Below, piece after piece: positions 23,439 to 31,650 of a stretch of 35,620 nt of DNA. Numbering within the stretch: position 1 is the first letter of the stretch; every line of letters begins with the position of its first letter. The notes below the pieces were generated by a model, which saw only the letters and a program-made list of their open reading frames with translations, was not told where the DNA came from and made no database searches. Position numbers and translations under genes: made by a program. Source of the stretch: a virus; the IMG/VR virus record IMGVR_UViG_3300016457_000123, positions 1-35,620 of that record, one strand, 5' to 3'.

Positions 23439-23827
23439 TTTGTTATCTCCTCAATCTTATTATCACACAATTTTTTCACTGGTAATAAATCATCAAGAGT
23501 CTGTCCTTTCTCAAGATAACCTAGCTTATACAGCCGTTTAAGCACTTCTTTCAAGGAAACCATACGTTCTTTATGCTCAACAGGAGAAACAGCAGTTGGA
23601 TCTTTGTCCCGTACTTCTTTGAGAATATCAATAATTTTCTTCTTTCTAACAGGCATCACTACATTATCTGCTAATATCTTACCTTTATCATCTAATACCT
23701 GAACCCAAACTTCTGTTCTGCCTTCTCTTTTAACTTTTCTTAGTATCTTGAACTGTTTTGCTAGACAGATCCCTGTGGTAGAAAATAAGAATAAAATCAG
23801 TAATATAGACGTTAAAAAACGTTTCAT
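23435..23827 (-). CDS. Secreted small protein
   Basis: A 130-residue protein with a signal peptide (MKRFLTSILLILFLFSTTG, cut probably after CLA). Residues 25-70 are beta-rich and basic (KILRKVKREGRTEVWVQVLDDKGKI), and the rest is helical and charged with a motif resembling a small binding domain (LYKLGYLEKGQTLDDLL). A perfect AGGAGG site lies before the ATG. It is translationally coupled to the beta-helix gene. Function unknown. Confidence 0.65.
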   Translation of the reverse strand: MKRFLTSILLILFLFSTTGICLAKQFKILRKVKREGRTEVWVQVLDDKGKILADNVVMPVRKKKIIDILKEVRDKDPTAVSPVEHKERMVSLKEVLKRLYKLGYLEKGQTLDDLLPVKKLCDNKIEEITK

Positions 23828-23838
23828 TTTCTACCTCC

Positions 23839-24285
23839 TTAATTAGTACATAAAGCTGCACTAAAGCTAGGAGAACCGGTACCACCCGTCTCAGTAGCTT
23901 TTATCTTCATCCACATATGAGGTCCACCAGGATCAAATGTAATGGTATCTGTAGTGCTACTATCAATTCCTGTTGCTATTACAGTTCCACTATCCCAATG
24001 ATTAGTCGGGTCGGGAAAATTTGACCAGTACACGGTAAAAGTAAAGGTTCCGGTGGAGACTTTAGGTTGAAAGCTAAATATTCCATCAGAATTTACTTGC
24101 CAAGCTGAAGTGAAAGAAGTAGGACCAGGTGTCAGCTTGATAGGATCACTTTCCACAGATCCACTAGCAGCCACACTTTGATTAGAGAATATTTCTATAC
24201 ATTCAACCTGATTCGCTGCAAAAGCTGGGATAGCTATTAGAAGCAACAATAAGATGATAGAAATATATTGTTTAAAGATTTTCAT
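23839..24285 (-). CDS. Secreted beta-rich protein
   Basis: A 148-residue protein with a signal peptide (MKIFKQYISIILLLLLIAIP, cut after AFA). The rest is Ser/Thr-rich beta strand (GTFTFTVYWSNFPDPTNHW, PHMWMKIKATETGGTGSPSF). GAGGAGG lies before the ATG. It is the third of three consecutive signal-peptide proteins in this block, directly downstream of the major head gene. Function unknown. Confidence 0.65.
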   Translation of the reverse strand: MKIFKQYISIILLLLLIAIPAFAANQVECIEIFSNQSVAASGSVESDPIKLTPGPTSFTSAWQVNSDGIFSFQPKVSTGTFTFTVYWSNFPDPTNHWDSGTVIATGIDSSTTDTITFDPGGPHMWMKIKATETGGTGSPSFSAALCTN

Positions 24286-24311
24286 GGTTCCTCCTCATAT
24301 ACTGATACTTC

Positions 24312-24394
24312 TAACCTCATTCGTAGAAAAGGATGAGGTTAAGGTTAGAAGAAGAATATTGAGAATTTAGATTGGGGAAGATATCCCCAATCTA
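24312..24394 (-). terminator. Two hairpins after the major head gene
   Basis: An 11-bp inverted repeat TAGATTGGGGA/TCCCCAATCTA (24368..24378 and 24384..24394) lies just after the head-gene stop, followed by TAACCTCAT/ATGAGGTTA (24312..24320 and 24333..24341). U-runs are short. They probably attenuate transcription or protect the abundant head-gene mRNA. Confidence 0.55.
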
Positions 24395-24411
24395 ATTATT
24401 CTCTATCATGT

Positions 24412-25912
24412 TTAGCTAGAAGCAATATTATTAGCAATAGCATAACGCCAATTGGTTACACAACCACCGTACCGGCAGTTGATGGAGAGATAGTAAGACA
24501 AATTCACTTCGTCTCTCCATGTATCGAGAACGGGATCTTGCCTCTGAGTTGCCATTAGACCTTCTCGTCTGGTAATCAAGAACCACCCATCGGTATCGGT
24601 CAAATAGGACCACTCTAAAGGTTCTACCAACCCTTTGAGGACATTGATGTCGTTATCTGCACTCCCAGGAATCAAAGTAGAGTTTAGCAACACCTGTGCA
24701 GTAAACTTCAATGCTGGAGGAATCAAAAGGGTATCAGGTTGCAGTTCAATCACATTTCCTCTTTCATCCCTGTTGTTCACTGAAGTGAACGTAACATACG
24801 CACTTTGGAGATTTGTCTCAGTAAGTGCATTTGCAGCATTGTAGTTAGAATAGGTATTGCCCACTTTGTCAGGATGTGCAGTGGAAAAGTAGGGTTTACC
24901 ATCATATATTAGATTCCCAGTCGGGTCGTCAACGACATTGGCAATTGTGTTATTAAACACATCATTACCAGCAGTCATAGCACCGTAATTGAAGAACTTG
25001 GCATAAAATTTCTCTTTAGTCCTTCGATAAGACTTACCCCAAGAGGCCACAGTCTGCTGAATGAGATTAGCCTTTTGGTTGTCTTCAATGGACTCTTTAG
25101 AGAAACGAACCAATTTTCCGAAAGTTCGGTTCTTGCAAATCACAGTGTACCCTTCCATAGGAGCATCTGCCTGAAGATCTTCATCTTCTGGTTTCTCTTC
25201 AAGATCTCCCATCCCGATGGCCGTTGTAAACTTAGTATAGGCTTCAGTAGAGGGAATTACTTCAAATATCTCTTCGTATACTGGAGGCGTTTCATCATAT
25301 GCTTCCCAGAAATATCCGTCATCACCTTATGTAGAGCCGTTTAAACTCTACCTCACCGTTTCCAGTGAGAATCGGGTCATATCATCACCCAACAGTTTGG
25401 GTGTCCCGCGCTCATGGGAGAGATTATTGTTGGGACTCACTCTCCTGACCTCCGAACCTTCCTTGCTACCTTCGCCCAGCAAGGCTTGGCTGCTGATTGC
25501 CAATATCCCTAAAAGGGACTTAGGTTTCCAGCAATTCACGGGATTTTCAACTATCTGTTACCAGATAGTGGCGCAGCAGATCTACGCATCTTTTTTCATC
25601 GCCTCAGTAAAATCATCACGTCTTCATCACCTTATGTAGAGCCGTTTAAACTCTACCTCACCGTTTCCAGTGAGAATCGGACCATATCATCATCCAATTT
25701 CTTATTGGATGCCCTGCGCTCGTGGGGAGAATTACCCTCCTCAGCATTATCTGTTAGAAGTCGCTCCCTGGCCTCTGAACCTTCCAGAATGTTTCCACTC
25801 TGGCTTGGCTGCTGATTGCCAATATCCCTAAAAGGGACTTAGGTTTCCAGCAATTCACAGGGTTTTTCACTACCCGTTACCGAGTAGTGGCGCAATTCCT
25901 TACGCCTGCCAT
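24412..25912 (-). CDS. Major head protein (Mu gpT-like) split by two group I introns
   Basis: Three exons, 25912..25902 (11 nt), 25624..25584 (41 nt) and 25319..24412 (908 nt), join to 960 nt and a 319-residue protein. The joined start, MAGVRRDDFTEAMKKDAYG followed by YFWEAYDETPPVYEEIFEV, matches the usual N-terminus of Mu-like gpT major head subunits. Further blocks are EGYTVICKNRTFGKLVRFSK, LIYDGKPYFSTAHPD and a C-terminal NCRYGGCVTNWRYA. The open frame that starts at an ATG at 25212 lacks the conserved first 50 residues and is not the native start. GAAGGATGG precedes the ATG at 25912. The gene lies between the scaffold/decoration genes and the secreted proteins. Confidence 0.9.
25320..25583 (-). 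ncRNA. Group I intron D (264 nt, ORF-less)
   Basis: P1 pairs GCGU with GCGC. The core GCAATCAGCAGCCAAGC lies at 25500..25484, followed by GGTTCGGAGG and GGTGATGATATGACC. The 3' portion from CCGATTCTCACTGG to GGTGATG is identical to intron C over more than 50 bases, as is the segment from GTGAATTGCTGG to CAGCCAAGCC. It ends in G at 25320. P10 pairing is weak. Confidence 0.9.
25584..25624 (-). other. 41-nt internal exon of the head gene
   Basis: It encodes RRDDFTEAMKKDA between two introns. Its ends were set by matching reading frame and family sequence (DFTEAMKKDAYGYFWEAY) and by the P1 guides of intron D (GCGU with GCGC). Confidence 0.85.
25625..25901 (-). ncRNA. Group I intron C (277 nt, ORF-less)
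   Basis: P1 pairs exon end GGCGU with GCGCC (5 bp including the U-G). A P2-like hairpin CACTAC..GTAGTG follows. The core has GAATTGCTGG, GCAATCAGCAGCCAAGC (25819..25803) and GGTTCAGAGGCC. The 3' part has GATGATATGGTCC, a hairpin CTCACTGGAAACGGTGAG and TAGAGtttaaacggCTCTA. The intron ends in G at 25625. Confidence 0.92.
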
Positions 25913-25940
25913 TAATTTTCACCATCCTTCATAATATCTT

Positions 25941-26420
25941 TTATGCTACATAAGCCGAAGGCTTAATACTAACAAGAACTGCGTCATTATCGGTATCATA
26001 ATCATGAACTAGCAACATTGCACTTGCTTCATTGCCTACCTTGTAAGCCTTCTGAGTAAGGGCATACGTAGCATTTGCTGTCTTGATATTACACAACGCA
26101 CCGACTACAGTAGCATTGGCACTTGCAGATGCCGTATCAAGAGGCATCCAGAACTTGTTTTCAACTCCAGTATAGACAAAGCCTTTTTCATCAGTAGAAG
26201 TCTTGTGCCCGTTCTTACCTGAGTCATCTTTCGGACAATGTGCCCAGCCATACACACCTCCAGCAGCTCCCGTAGGAGTTGCATTGGTATATAGCGTAGC
26301 ACGACCATTAACCATCTTCACAAACCTTCCAGTTTGACGGTTTAGGTATTGTGTATTTGCAAAGGGAACTTCCATACCAGTACCTGGTCCAGAAGCCCAT
26401 CCCATTCTAAATTTAGCCAT
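25941..26420 (-). CDS. Small head/decoration-like protein
   Basis: A 159-residue protein rich in Ala, Thr and Val. It sits just before the major head gene, where decoration, stabilisation or head-vertex proteins are often encoded. Segments WASGPGTGMEVPFANTQYLN and NATPTGAAGGVYGWAHCPKD suggest short beta hairpins. AAGGTGAAAT precedes the ATG. No enzymatic motif is visible. Confidence 0.6.
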   Translation of the reverse strand: MAKFRMGWASGPGTGMEVPFANTQYLNRQTGRFVKMVNGRATLYTNATPTGAAGGVYGWAHCPKDDSGKNGHKTSTDEKGFVYTGVENKFWMPLDTASASANATVVGALCNIKTANATYALTQKAYKVGNEASAMLLVHDYDTDNDAVLVSIKPSAYVA

Positions 26421-26440
26421 ATTAATTTCACCTTCCTTTA

Positions 26441-27325
26441 TTACTCTTCTTCAGGCGGTTTTACCTTACCCAACTTGACATCTCGCCTATAAGCAATTTC
26501 TGCCCAATCTTCTGGTTTGAGACCATGCTCTTCTGCTTCCTTTATAATACGAGGGTCTTTTGGGTTGTATTTGCCTGAATGTGAACCAGTTTTATCTTCA
26601 GTCTCAGTTGACCGAAATGATTCAGTGTTTGCGTCAGAACGAACTAAATTGTCGTTCTCTGGATCGTTGAGAAATTCATTTACGTATTCATCAACTGTCT
26701 TTTCATCAACCATCTTTCCAGATGAATCATAGACTGGGTAGAAGAACTTATCCAAGTTCTCGTCATATTCAAAACCATCTTTTAGCAACTTGACAATCTG
26801 CTTTGGGTTGTATGCCTTCTTAGAGGCGATTTCTAAAATCTCTCTCTCCAGCCTGTACTCACGTAACCGAGAAATACGTTCATCACGTTGTTTAAGCTCA
26901 TTTTCTCGGTCCTCAAGAAGCTTCTTGAACTCGGCCATTTGTTCTTCAAATTGTTTCTGAAGAGATTGTTTCTCCTTTTCGAAGCGAATTTTTAGTCTCT
27001 CCTCCTCTGATTTCTTCTTCAGCTCTTCTTCTTCTTTCTTTCTGTCAAGTTCTTCCTTGAACTCTTTAAGAGCCTTGTATTCCTCCATCATTCTGTCTAG
27101 TTCTTCTTTAGGAGGGATTTCTTTCATCTTACTTTCAAACTCTTTGAGTTTTTCTTGAAGTCTTCGCTTCTCCGACTTTATAGAATCACGCTGAGAGATG
27201 ACTTTTTTCAACTCTTGTTCTAAGTATTCAGGATCTTTAGTCTTTTTCTCTTCTGTGGTTTTGTCTTCATTTTTAGTTTCTTCATCTTTAGTCTCTTGAT
27301 CTTTTAATTCTTCATCTTTAGGCAT
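26441..27325 (-). CDS. Scaffold-like protein
   Basis: A 294-residue, extremely charged and helical protein (long coiled coil of Lys/Glu from about 25 to 170). A C-terminal part includes IIKEAEEHGLKPEDWAEI. This fits an internal scaffold acting before head maturation. The start ATG at 27325 has GGAGGTG seven bases upstream, whereas an in-frame start at 27346 has none. Order portal, scaffold, small head protein, major head protein supports the call. Confidence 0.7.
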   Translation of the reverse strand: MPKDEELKDQETKDEETKNEDKTTEEKKTKDPEYLEQELKKVISQRDSIKSEKRRLQEKLKEFESKMKEIPPKEELDRMMEEYKALKEFKEELDRKKEEEELKKKSEEERLKIRFEKEKQSLQKQFEEQMAEFKKLLEDRENELKQRDERISRLREYRLEREILEIASKKAYNPKQIVKLLKDGFEYDENLDKFFYPVYDSSGKMVDEKTVDEYVNEFLNDPENDNLVRSDANTESFRSTETEDKTGSHSGKYNPKDPRIIKEAEEHGLKPEDWAEIAYRRDVKLGKVKPPEEE

Positions 27326-27358
27326 AATAGCACCTCCGTGCGCCATCCGGCTTTGTTG

Positions 27359-27508
27359 TTAATAATTGTAATTTTCTTCAAGGTATTTAAGTTCCTTGAT
27401 TATCTCCTTAACCTTATCATTGTAACGACAGAGAAGTACATAAAGAACATGACGCTTTTGTTTAGCCTGCTTTAGTTCTTCTAGCAATTCACGTCTCCTT
27501 CTTCGCAC
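27359..27508 (-). CDS. Small basic helical protein
   Basis: A 49-residue frame between portal and scaffold, from GTG at 27508, rich in Arg/Lys at the start (VRRRRRELLEELKQAKQKRH) and helical throughout. A TTG at 27487 with AAGGAG upstream is an alternative start, giving 42 residues. Conserved spacing in the operon supports it, but it is short. Confidence 0.45.
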   Translation of the reverse strand: MRRRRRELLEELKQAKQKRHVLYVLLCRYNDKVKEIIKELKYLEENYNY

Positions 27509-27521
27509 TTCCCCAATTCCA

Positions 27522-29051
27522 TTATTCCACTTTTTCCTTTCTGATATTCTTTACATCCAATGTGTCTTTAGACTGAAAATTATCTTTTTCATTTACACTG
27601 TTTGGATTCCCAGAACCATCATCTATAAGTTTCCTAGTATTTGGCGTTGGTTCAACTTTACCATCACCAGATTCTATCTCTGCTTCTACCTGTCTCATAG
27701 TACTTTGTGGAGCTAAAGGTATAGCCCGTCTAGCAAGATTCTTCATTAATGTCTTGTTTAGAGTCTCAGAGAAGTTCTTTTCCATAATTCTGAAGGTAGA
27801 GTCTATCTCTTCAGATAGTGCTGCTATATCAAAGTTATCTGCATATCTCACTTCTTCAAACTTGGATGGGTCTTTACCTAGTTGCATATAGGCTAACCTA
27901 CTGATTTGGTTCTCAAACTTCTGATATGCAGCAGCCTTGTTAGCCAATGCAGCATTTACTCCTACAAACCCCATTTGTGCAGCTCTACCAGACCTACCCA
28001 TATATATATCATTAGATGTCCCAAGTAGACCAGCTAAACGATAGATTTCTTTTATATGATCCACTACCAAGTTCCATATCACTCGAATGTTATCTGTATT
28101 AGGAGAAATGAACTGTGGTGCATGAGTAGAAGATGCAGGAAAAGTCCATACTGAAGAAGTGCCCACTTTGTAGAGTGGATCATCACCAGATTCTTCTTCT
28201 TCAGCCAGTGAGCCATCATCAGGAATAACTAACTGAGAGAAAGTCTGTCTTTCAATCTGTTCGTCTATACATGAACACCAATTCAGTATTATCCTATTTA
28301 TATATACAATATCTTTCAACATAGACTCACCTATCAGGTTATTGTCTATATCTTCATGATAGAGAGTAGCAAGTGGAATTATACCTAACTTATTTCTCCC
28401 AGAAGCTGGCTCGCCATCATCAAACTGTACTAGATTCCCTTTGTCATCTTCTACACGCCATTCTTCTCGTGTGATGAGAGTGTAGTGTATTTCTTCCGCC
28501 CTATCGACAGAAGGATCAGCATCATGGTAGTATATAGTTTCAATCACTATCCATCTAAGATCACCAAACTTATCAACTGACCAGTCTTTGAGTTGAGTTG
28601 GATAGACTATAGTACAATAAGGTTGTATTTTCTTTTCATCTGCTCTAGTCAAACGTTTCTTGTTAGACGGTGTTATGTCAACCAGTACATGAATAGTTCC
28701 AAGTACGGAAGAAAGGAAACCGCACTTTCGTATGAAGGAAGTTATATCAGTTCCACGCAAATCTACATTTCGCCTGAATTGCTGTAGATTTGGATCGGGC
28801 GGTCTTTCAATTCTTTCCTTAAATATATAGGTGTTGTAGAGCTTTGGAATAGATTCACAGAAATTCAGGAAATATGCTCTATCTACTCTATCATCATAAT
28901 CTGACACTTCTTCCAGTCTGTGGGAAAACAGATTGCTTTCGTTAGCAAAGTTTCTTCCACCTTTGACTGAAGAGAGATAGAGATTCCACAGATCTACATT
29001 ATCTGTATATAAAGGATGTATCCTATCAGAAAGTTTGACTAGCTTAGCCAT
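27522..29051 (-). CDS. Portal protein
   Basis: A 509-residue protein directly downstream of the terminase large subunit. Typical portal features are an N-terminal helical part, beta-rich wing segments (VLVDITPSNKK, YCTIVYPTQLKDW) and a stem/clip region around residues 320-420 with IYRLAGLLGTS and a helix rich in Ala (NAALANKAAAYQKFENQISRLA). The C-terminal 60 residues are charged and disordered. The portal ring is the DNA entry channel and the base for head assembly. Confidence 0.88.
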   Translation of the reverse strand: MAKLVKLSDRIHPLYTDNVDLWNLYLSSVKGGRNFANESNLFSHRLEEVSDYDDRVDRAYFLNFCESIPKLYNTYIFKERIERPPDPNLQQFRRNVDLRGTDITSFIRKCGFLSSVLGTIHVLVDITPSNKKRLTRADEKKIQPYCTIVYPTQLKDWSVDKFGDLRWIVIETIYYHDADPSVDRAEEIHYTLITREEWRVEDDKGNLVQFDDGEPASGRNKLGIIPLATLYHEDIDNNLIGESMLKDIVYINRIILNWCSCIDEQIERQTFSQLVIPDDGSLAEEEESGDDPLYKVGTSSVWTFPASSTHAPQFISPNTDNIRVIWNLVVDHIKEIYRLAGLLGTSNDIYMGRSGRAAQMGFVGVNAALANKAAAYQKFENQISRLAYMQLGKDPSKFEEVRYADNFDIAALSEEIDSTFRIMEKNFSETLNKTLMKNLARRAIPLAPQSTMRQVEAEIESGDGKVEPTPNTRKLIDDGSGNPNSVNEKDNFQSKDTLDVKNIRKEKVE

Positions 29052-29054
29052 TTA

Positions 29055-30953
29055 TTACCAAATCCTTTTCTTGGCTGGTTTGAATAACATCTTAAATTTC
29101 TTAGCTTTTACAAGAGAGAAAGCCATTTCGAGTGCATCTAATACGTCATCTGCATCATTTTTCTCTCCAGTGTATCTCAATATCTGGTCCATAGCTTCTC
29201 TATACCTGACTTTCTTCTCAAATTTATCTCTATCAAAGAGTATGGTTCCATCTCGCATAAAAGGAAAAAGACTCTCAATCCTTAATTGCTTATTGGATTT
29301 ATTGTCTATCTCCTTTATAGGTATTAACATACCAGCTTTCTTCATTTCCAATCTGAGCAGTTCAGAAAGGACATATTGAAAAGCTGTGGTTTCAACTCCA
29401 AACATTGCCCATATATGATGTTCATACGCTCTGAGTATGTCTTTTATCTGTTTATCAACACTTCTCCGTTGCATATCTATGTCTATGACATAAGCAACTT
29501 TATTGTCTTTATCCCAAGCAAGCGTCAATATTACAGATGGATCACCAGTATGAGTATGTTTACCTAAAGATGGATCAATTGCACCAAATCTAGGTAACTC
29601 TTTCACAAAAGCAAAGTCTCTGCTGAGAGAATGAAACCATTTTAGGTCTCTTTCAAGTATCTTAACCTTGGTAGTGTCTAAAGATTCATTTTGCTTCTCT
29701 GTGAGAAATCCTGATGGATCTGTGAGCTTGTGAACCATTAAATCATAGTATGGATCACCTTCAGGCCAAAGCACTTCAACACCACGAAGCATTTCTTCTT
29801 TGTTCTTTTCAAAAAACTCTCTGGCGTGCTGGATTCTATCCTTATCTAAAGGATTGGTATATATCTCAGCCCATTCATCCCATAAAGGAGAATCGGAGAA
29901 TTTTTCTACAGCTTTGAAAACTTTACTGTTCCAATCTGGGTAAATAGCTGGATTTATTAGTCTATTTAGAAGAGCCTCATGCCCTATGATAGTTCCTATG
30001 ACAAATATATCCAGCTTTTCTGCTTCTGCTCCAACAAACATAACGTCTTTGTTGAACCATTCACGGATAGCATCTCGCTGGGCTTTAGAGCGGACCATTT
30101 CGAGGTCTTCTAAATCATCTCCGAGCAGAAGATCAGGTCTTTCAGTTCCGAACCTTCTACCACGAATCTTACTTCCAGTACCAAGTGCCAAGACCTTTAT
30201 ATCATTTCTGGTAATGATCTCGTCTGCACGCCAAGTAGCTCCTTTTCCACAAAGATGTGGAAAATCTCTCATTAACCGCATATTTCCTTCTAGCTCTTTC
30301 TTTATATCTGCTAGAAAATCTACAGCCTGATTTACAGTATTAGAAATCAATATGATAAATTTTTTCTTATTATAAGCCATACACCAGATAGGAAATATGC
30401 AATTGATAATTGTACTTTTTGCTGAGCCCCTTGGTGCTGCTATAGCCCACCTAACTTTTCTCTTATCATGTACTGCTTTAGGTAAGGTCTTGTACAAAAA
30501 ATCATGGAATTTACTATTCGGTCTTTTCAGATAATGTGGGAAATAAAATCTAGCAAAGGCATCAAGTCGATATTCACAGGTTTCTATTATATGTTTTATC
30601 TCAATATTGCCGAATCTTTTTGCATCTTCTTCGTATAGATCTAGCAGGAGTTTATTCTTTTGTTCTGGCGTGTCCTGTTTTATCTTCACCACTTTTAACC
30701 TATACTTGCTCCAAAATTCTTCTGCTCTTTCCTTGTGCCACTTTGAAGCTCTAACAGTCTTGGTAGGAAGTTGCTTGAATTTCTCTTGTCTTATAAGTCT
30801 TTCTTCCCACAAATCGAGAATTTCCCTAGCAAAATCGGGTATTTCTCCGTATTTGTTAAGCAGTCTTTCTCTTTCTTGTTGTATTGCTTCAAGTGTCTTG
30901 AAGTTCCTGTTGAATAATCTGCCTACGCTTGTCTTATTTGTTGTTCTTCCCAA
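29055..30953 (-). CDS. terL: Terminase large subunit
   Basis: A 632-residue packaging ATPase-nuclease. The N-terminal ATPase has a Walker A WAIAAPRGSAKSTIIN (about residues 169-184), DLLLGDDLEDLE as Walker B (about 275-285) and coupling motif VIGTII. The nuclease domain begins with GAIDPSLG and contains the metal-binding aspartates of DVLDALEMAFSL near the C-terminus. It starts at TTG, overlapping the small subunit by 20 bases. It packages DNA through the portal. Confidence 0.95.
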   Translation of the reverse strand: MGRTTNKTSVGRLFNRNFKTLEAIQQERERLLNKYGEIPDFAREILDLWEERLIRQEKFKQLPTKTVRASKWHKERAEEFWSKYRLKVVKIKQDTPEQKNKLLLDLYEEDAKRFGNIEIKHIIETCEYRLDAFARFYFPHYLKRPNSKFHDFLYKTLPKAVHDKRKVRWAIAAPRGSAKSTIINCIFPIWCMAYNKKKFIILISNTVNQAVDFLADIKKELEGNMRLMRDFPHLCGKGATWRADEIITRNDIKVLALGTGSKIRGRRFGTERPDLLLGDDLEDLEMVRSKAQRDAIREWFNKDVMFVGAEAEKLDIFVIGTIIGHEALLNRLINPAIYPDWNSKVFKAVEKFSDSPLWDEWAEIYTNPLDKDRIQHAREFFEKNKEEMLRGVEVLWPEGDPYYDLMVHKLTDPSGFLTEKQNESLDTTKVKILERDLKWFHSLSRDFAFVKELPRFGAIDPSLGKHTHTGDPSVILTLAWDKDNKVAYVIDIDMQRRSVDKQIKDILRAYEHHIWAMFGVETTAFQYVLSELLRLEMKKAGMLIPIKEIDNKSNKQLRIESLFPFMRDGTILFDRDKFEKKVRYREAMDQILRYTGEKNDADDVLDALEMAFSLVKAKKFKMLFKPAKKRIW

Positions 30954-31473
30954 CGATTATATCCGCTATCTTGTCTCTTTGTTCTGGTGTCAACTCACTT
31001 TCTGGAACGTAAGTGTTGTTCTGTGTATTTATCTGTGTAAAGGATTCTATCTTAACTGAATCTAGTCCGTACAATTTGGCTCTATCCATCAGAGTAGAAA
31101 CCCATCTTATGTGAAAATCCCTAGCCAATGATGGTTTTGGGACAAGCACTTCATTGCCATTTTCATCCAAGACAGGTCTGCCTTTCTTATCTCTCAACGG
31201 CACACCATCACGATATTGTTGAAACAACTTCTTGGCTTCTTCAGCAGCTTTGACCAATTCTGCATCAAGCTCTATGCGCTTAGCTGCCACTTCTTCTGGA
31301 GATAGCTCATTTATAGCTATCTCTTTGAGATACTTGTGCGCACGTTTGACAGATGCTAGTGTCATTCCAAGTTGATCAGCTATTTCAACATCTCCCACAC
31401 CAGCATCTGCCAACTTTTTGATCTCGGTAAGTCGCTTTACACGTTCGGCTAAGGTAACGGTCCCTCTAGGCAT
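30934..31473 (-). CDS. Terminase small subunit-like protein
   Basis: A 179-residue protein with an N-terminal helix-turn-helix (DAGVGDVEIADQLGMTLASVKRAHKYL, about residues 22-48) that would recognise the packaging site, followed by a long helical oligomerisation part and a short C-terminal tail. It overlaps the large subunit. The motif RDFHIRWVSTLMDRAKLYGLDSVKIE is frequent in small terminase-like proteins. Confidence 0.75.
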   Translation of the reverse strand: MPRGTVTLAERVKRLTEIKKLADAGVGDVEIADQLGMTLASVKRAHKYLKEIAINELSPEEVAAKRIELDAELVKAAEEAKKLFQQYRDGVPLRDKKGRPVLDENGNEVLVPKPSLARDFHIRWVSTLMDRAKLYGLDSVKIESFTQINTQNNTYVPESELTPEQRDKIADIIVGKNNK

Positions 31474-31479
31474 CTTTTT

Positions 31480-31650
31480 CTACTTCACCCTGTTCATCAG
31501 TTCACGCCTGAGATCAAGCATTTCCCTGCGAATCTTGTCATACTGCTCATTAGCCATTCTCTCAATCTTCATGGCATTGTTCCTGTAGACCAGCACACTT
31601 ACAATAGCACCTACTACAAGACCTGCTGCAAAAATAAGTACAGGATTCAT
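31480..31650 (-). CDS. Small membrane protein with coiled coil
   Basis: A 56-residue protein with one membrane segment (PVLIFAAGLVVGAIVSVLVY, residues 3-22) and a basic coiled coil. The ATG at 31650 overlaps the upstream TGA by ATGA, and GGAGG lies five bases upstream. It lies beside the small terminase. It may be a holin, spanin-like or other membrane factor; the sequence does not decide. Confidence 0.65.
   Translation of the reverse strand: MNPVLIFAAGLVVGAIVSVLVYRNNAMKIERMANEQYDKIRREMLDLRRELMNRVK

Noticed and set aside
24412-25212. A 266-residue major head frame starting at 25212
   Set aside because: It lacks the conserved N-terminal 50 residues, which are found in exons upstream after intron removal.
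25320-25901. Group II intron or retroelement at the head gene
   Set aside because: No domain V or reverse transcriptase is present, while P1/P7-type group I signals fit well.
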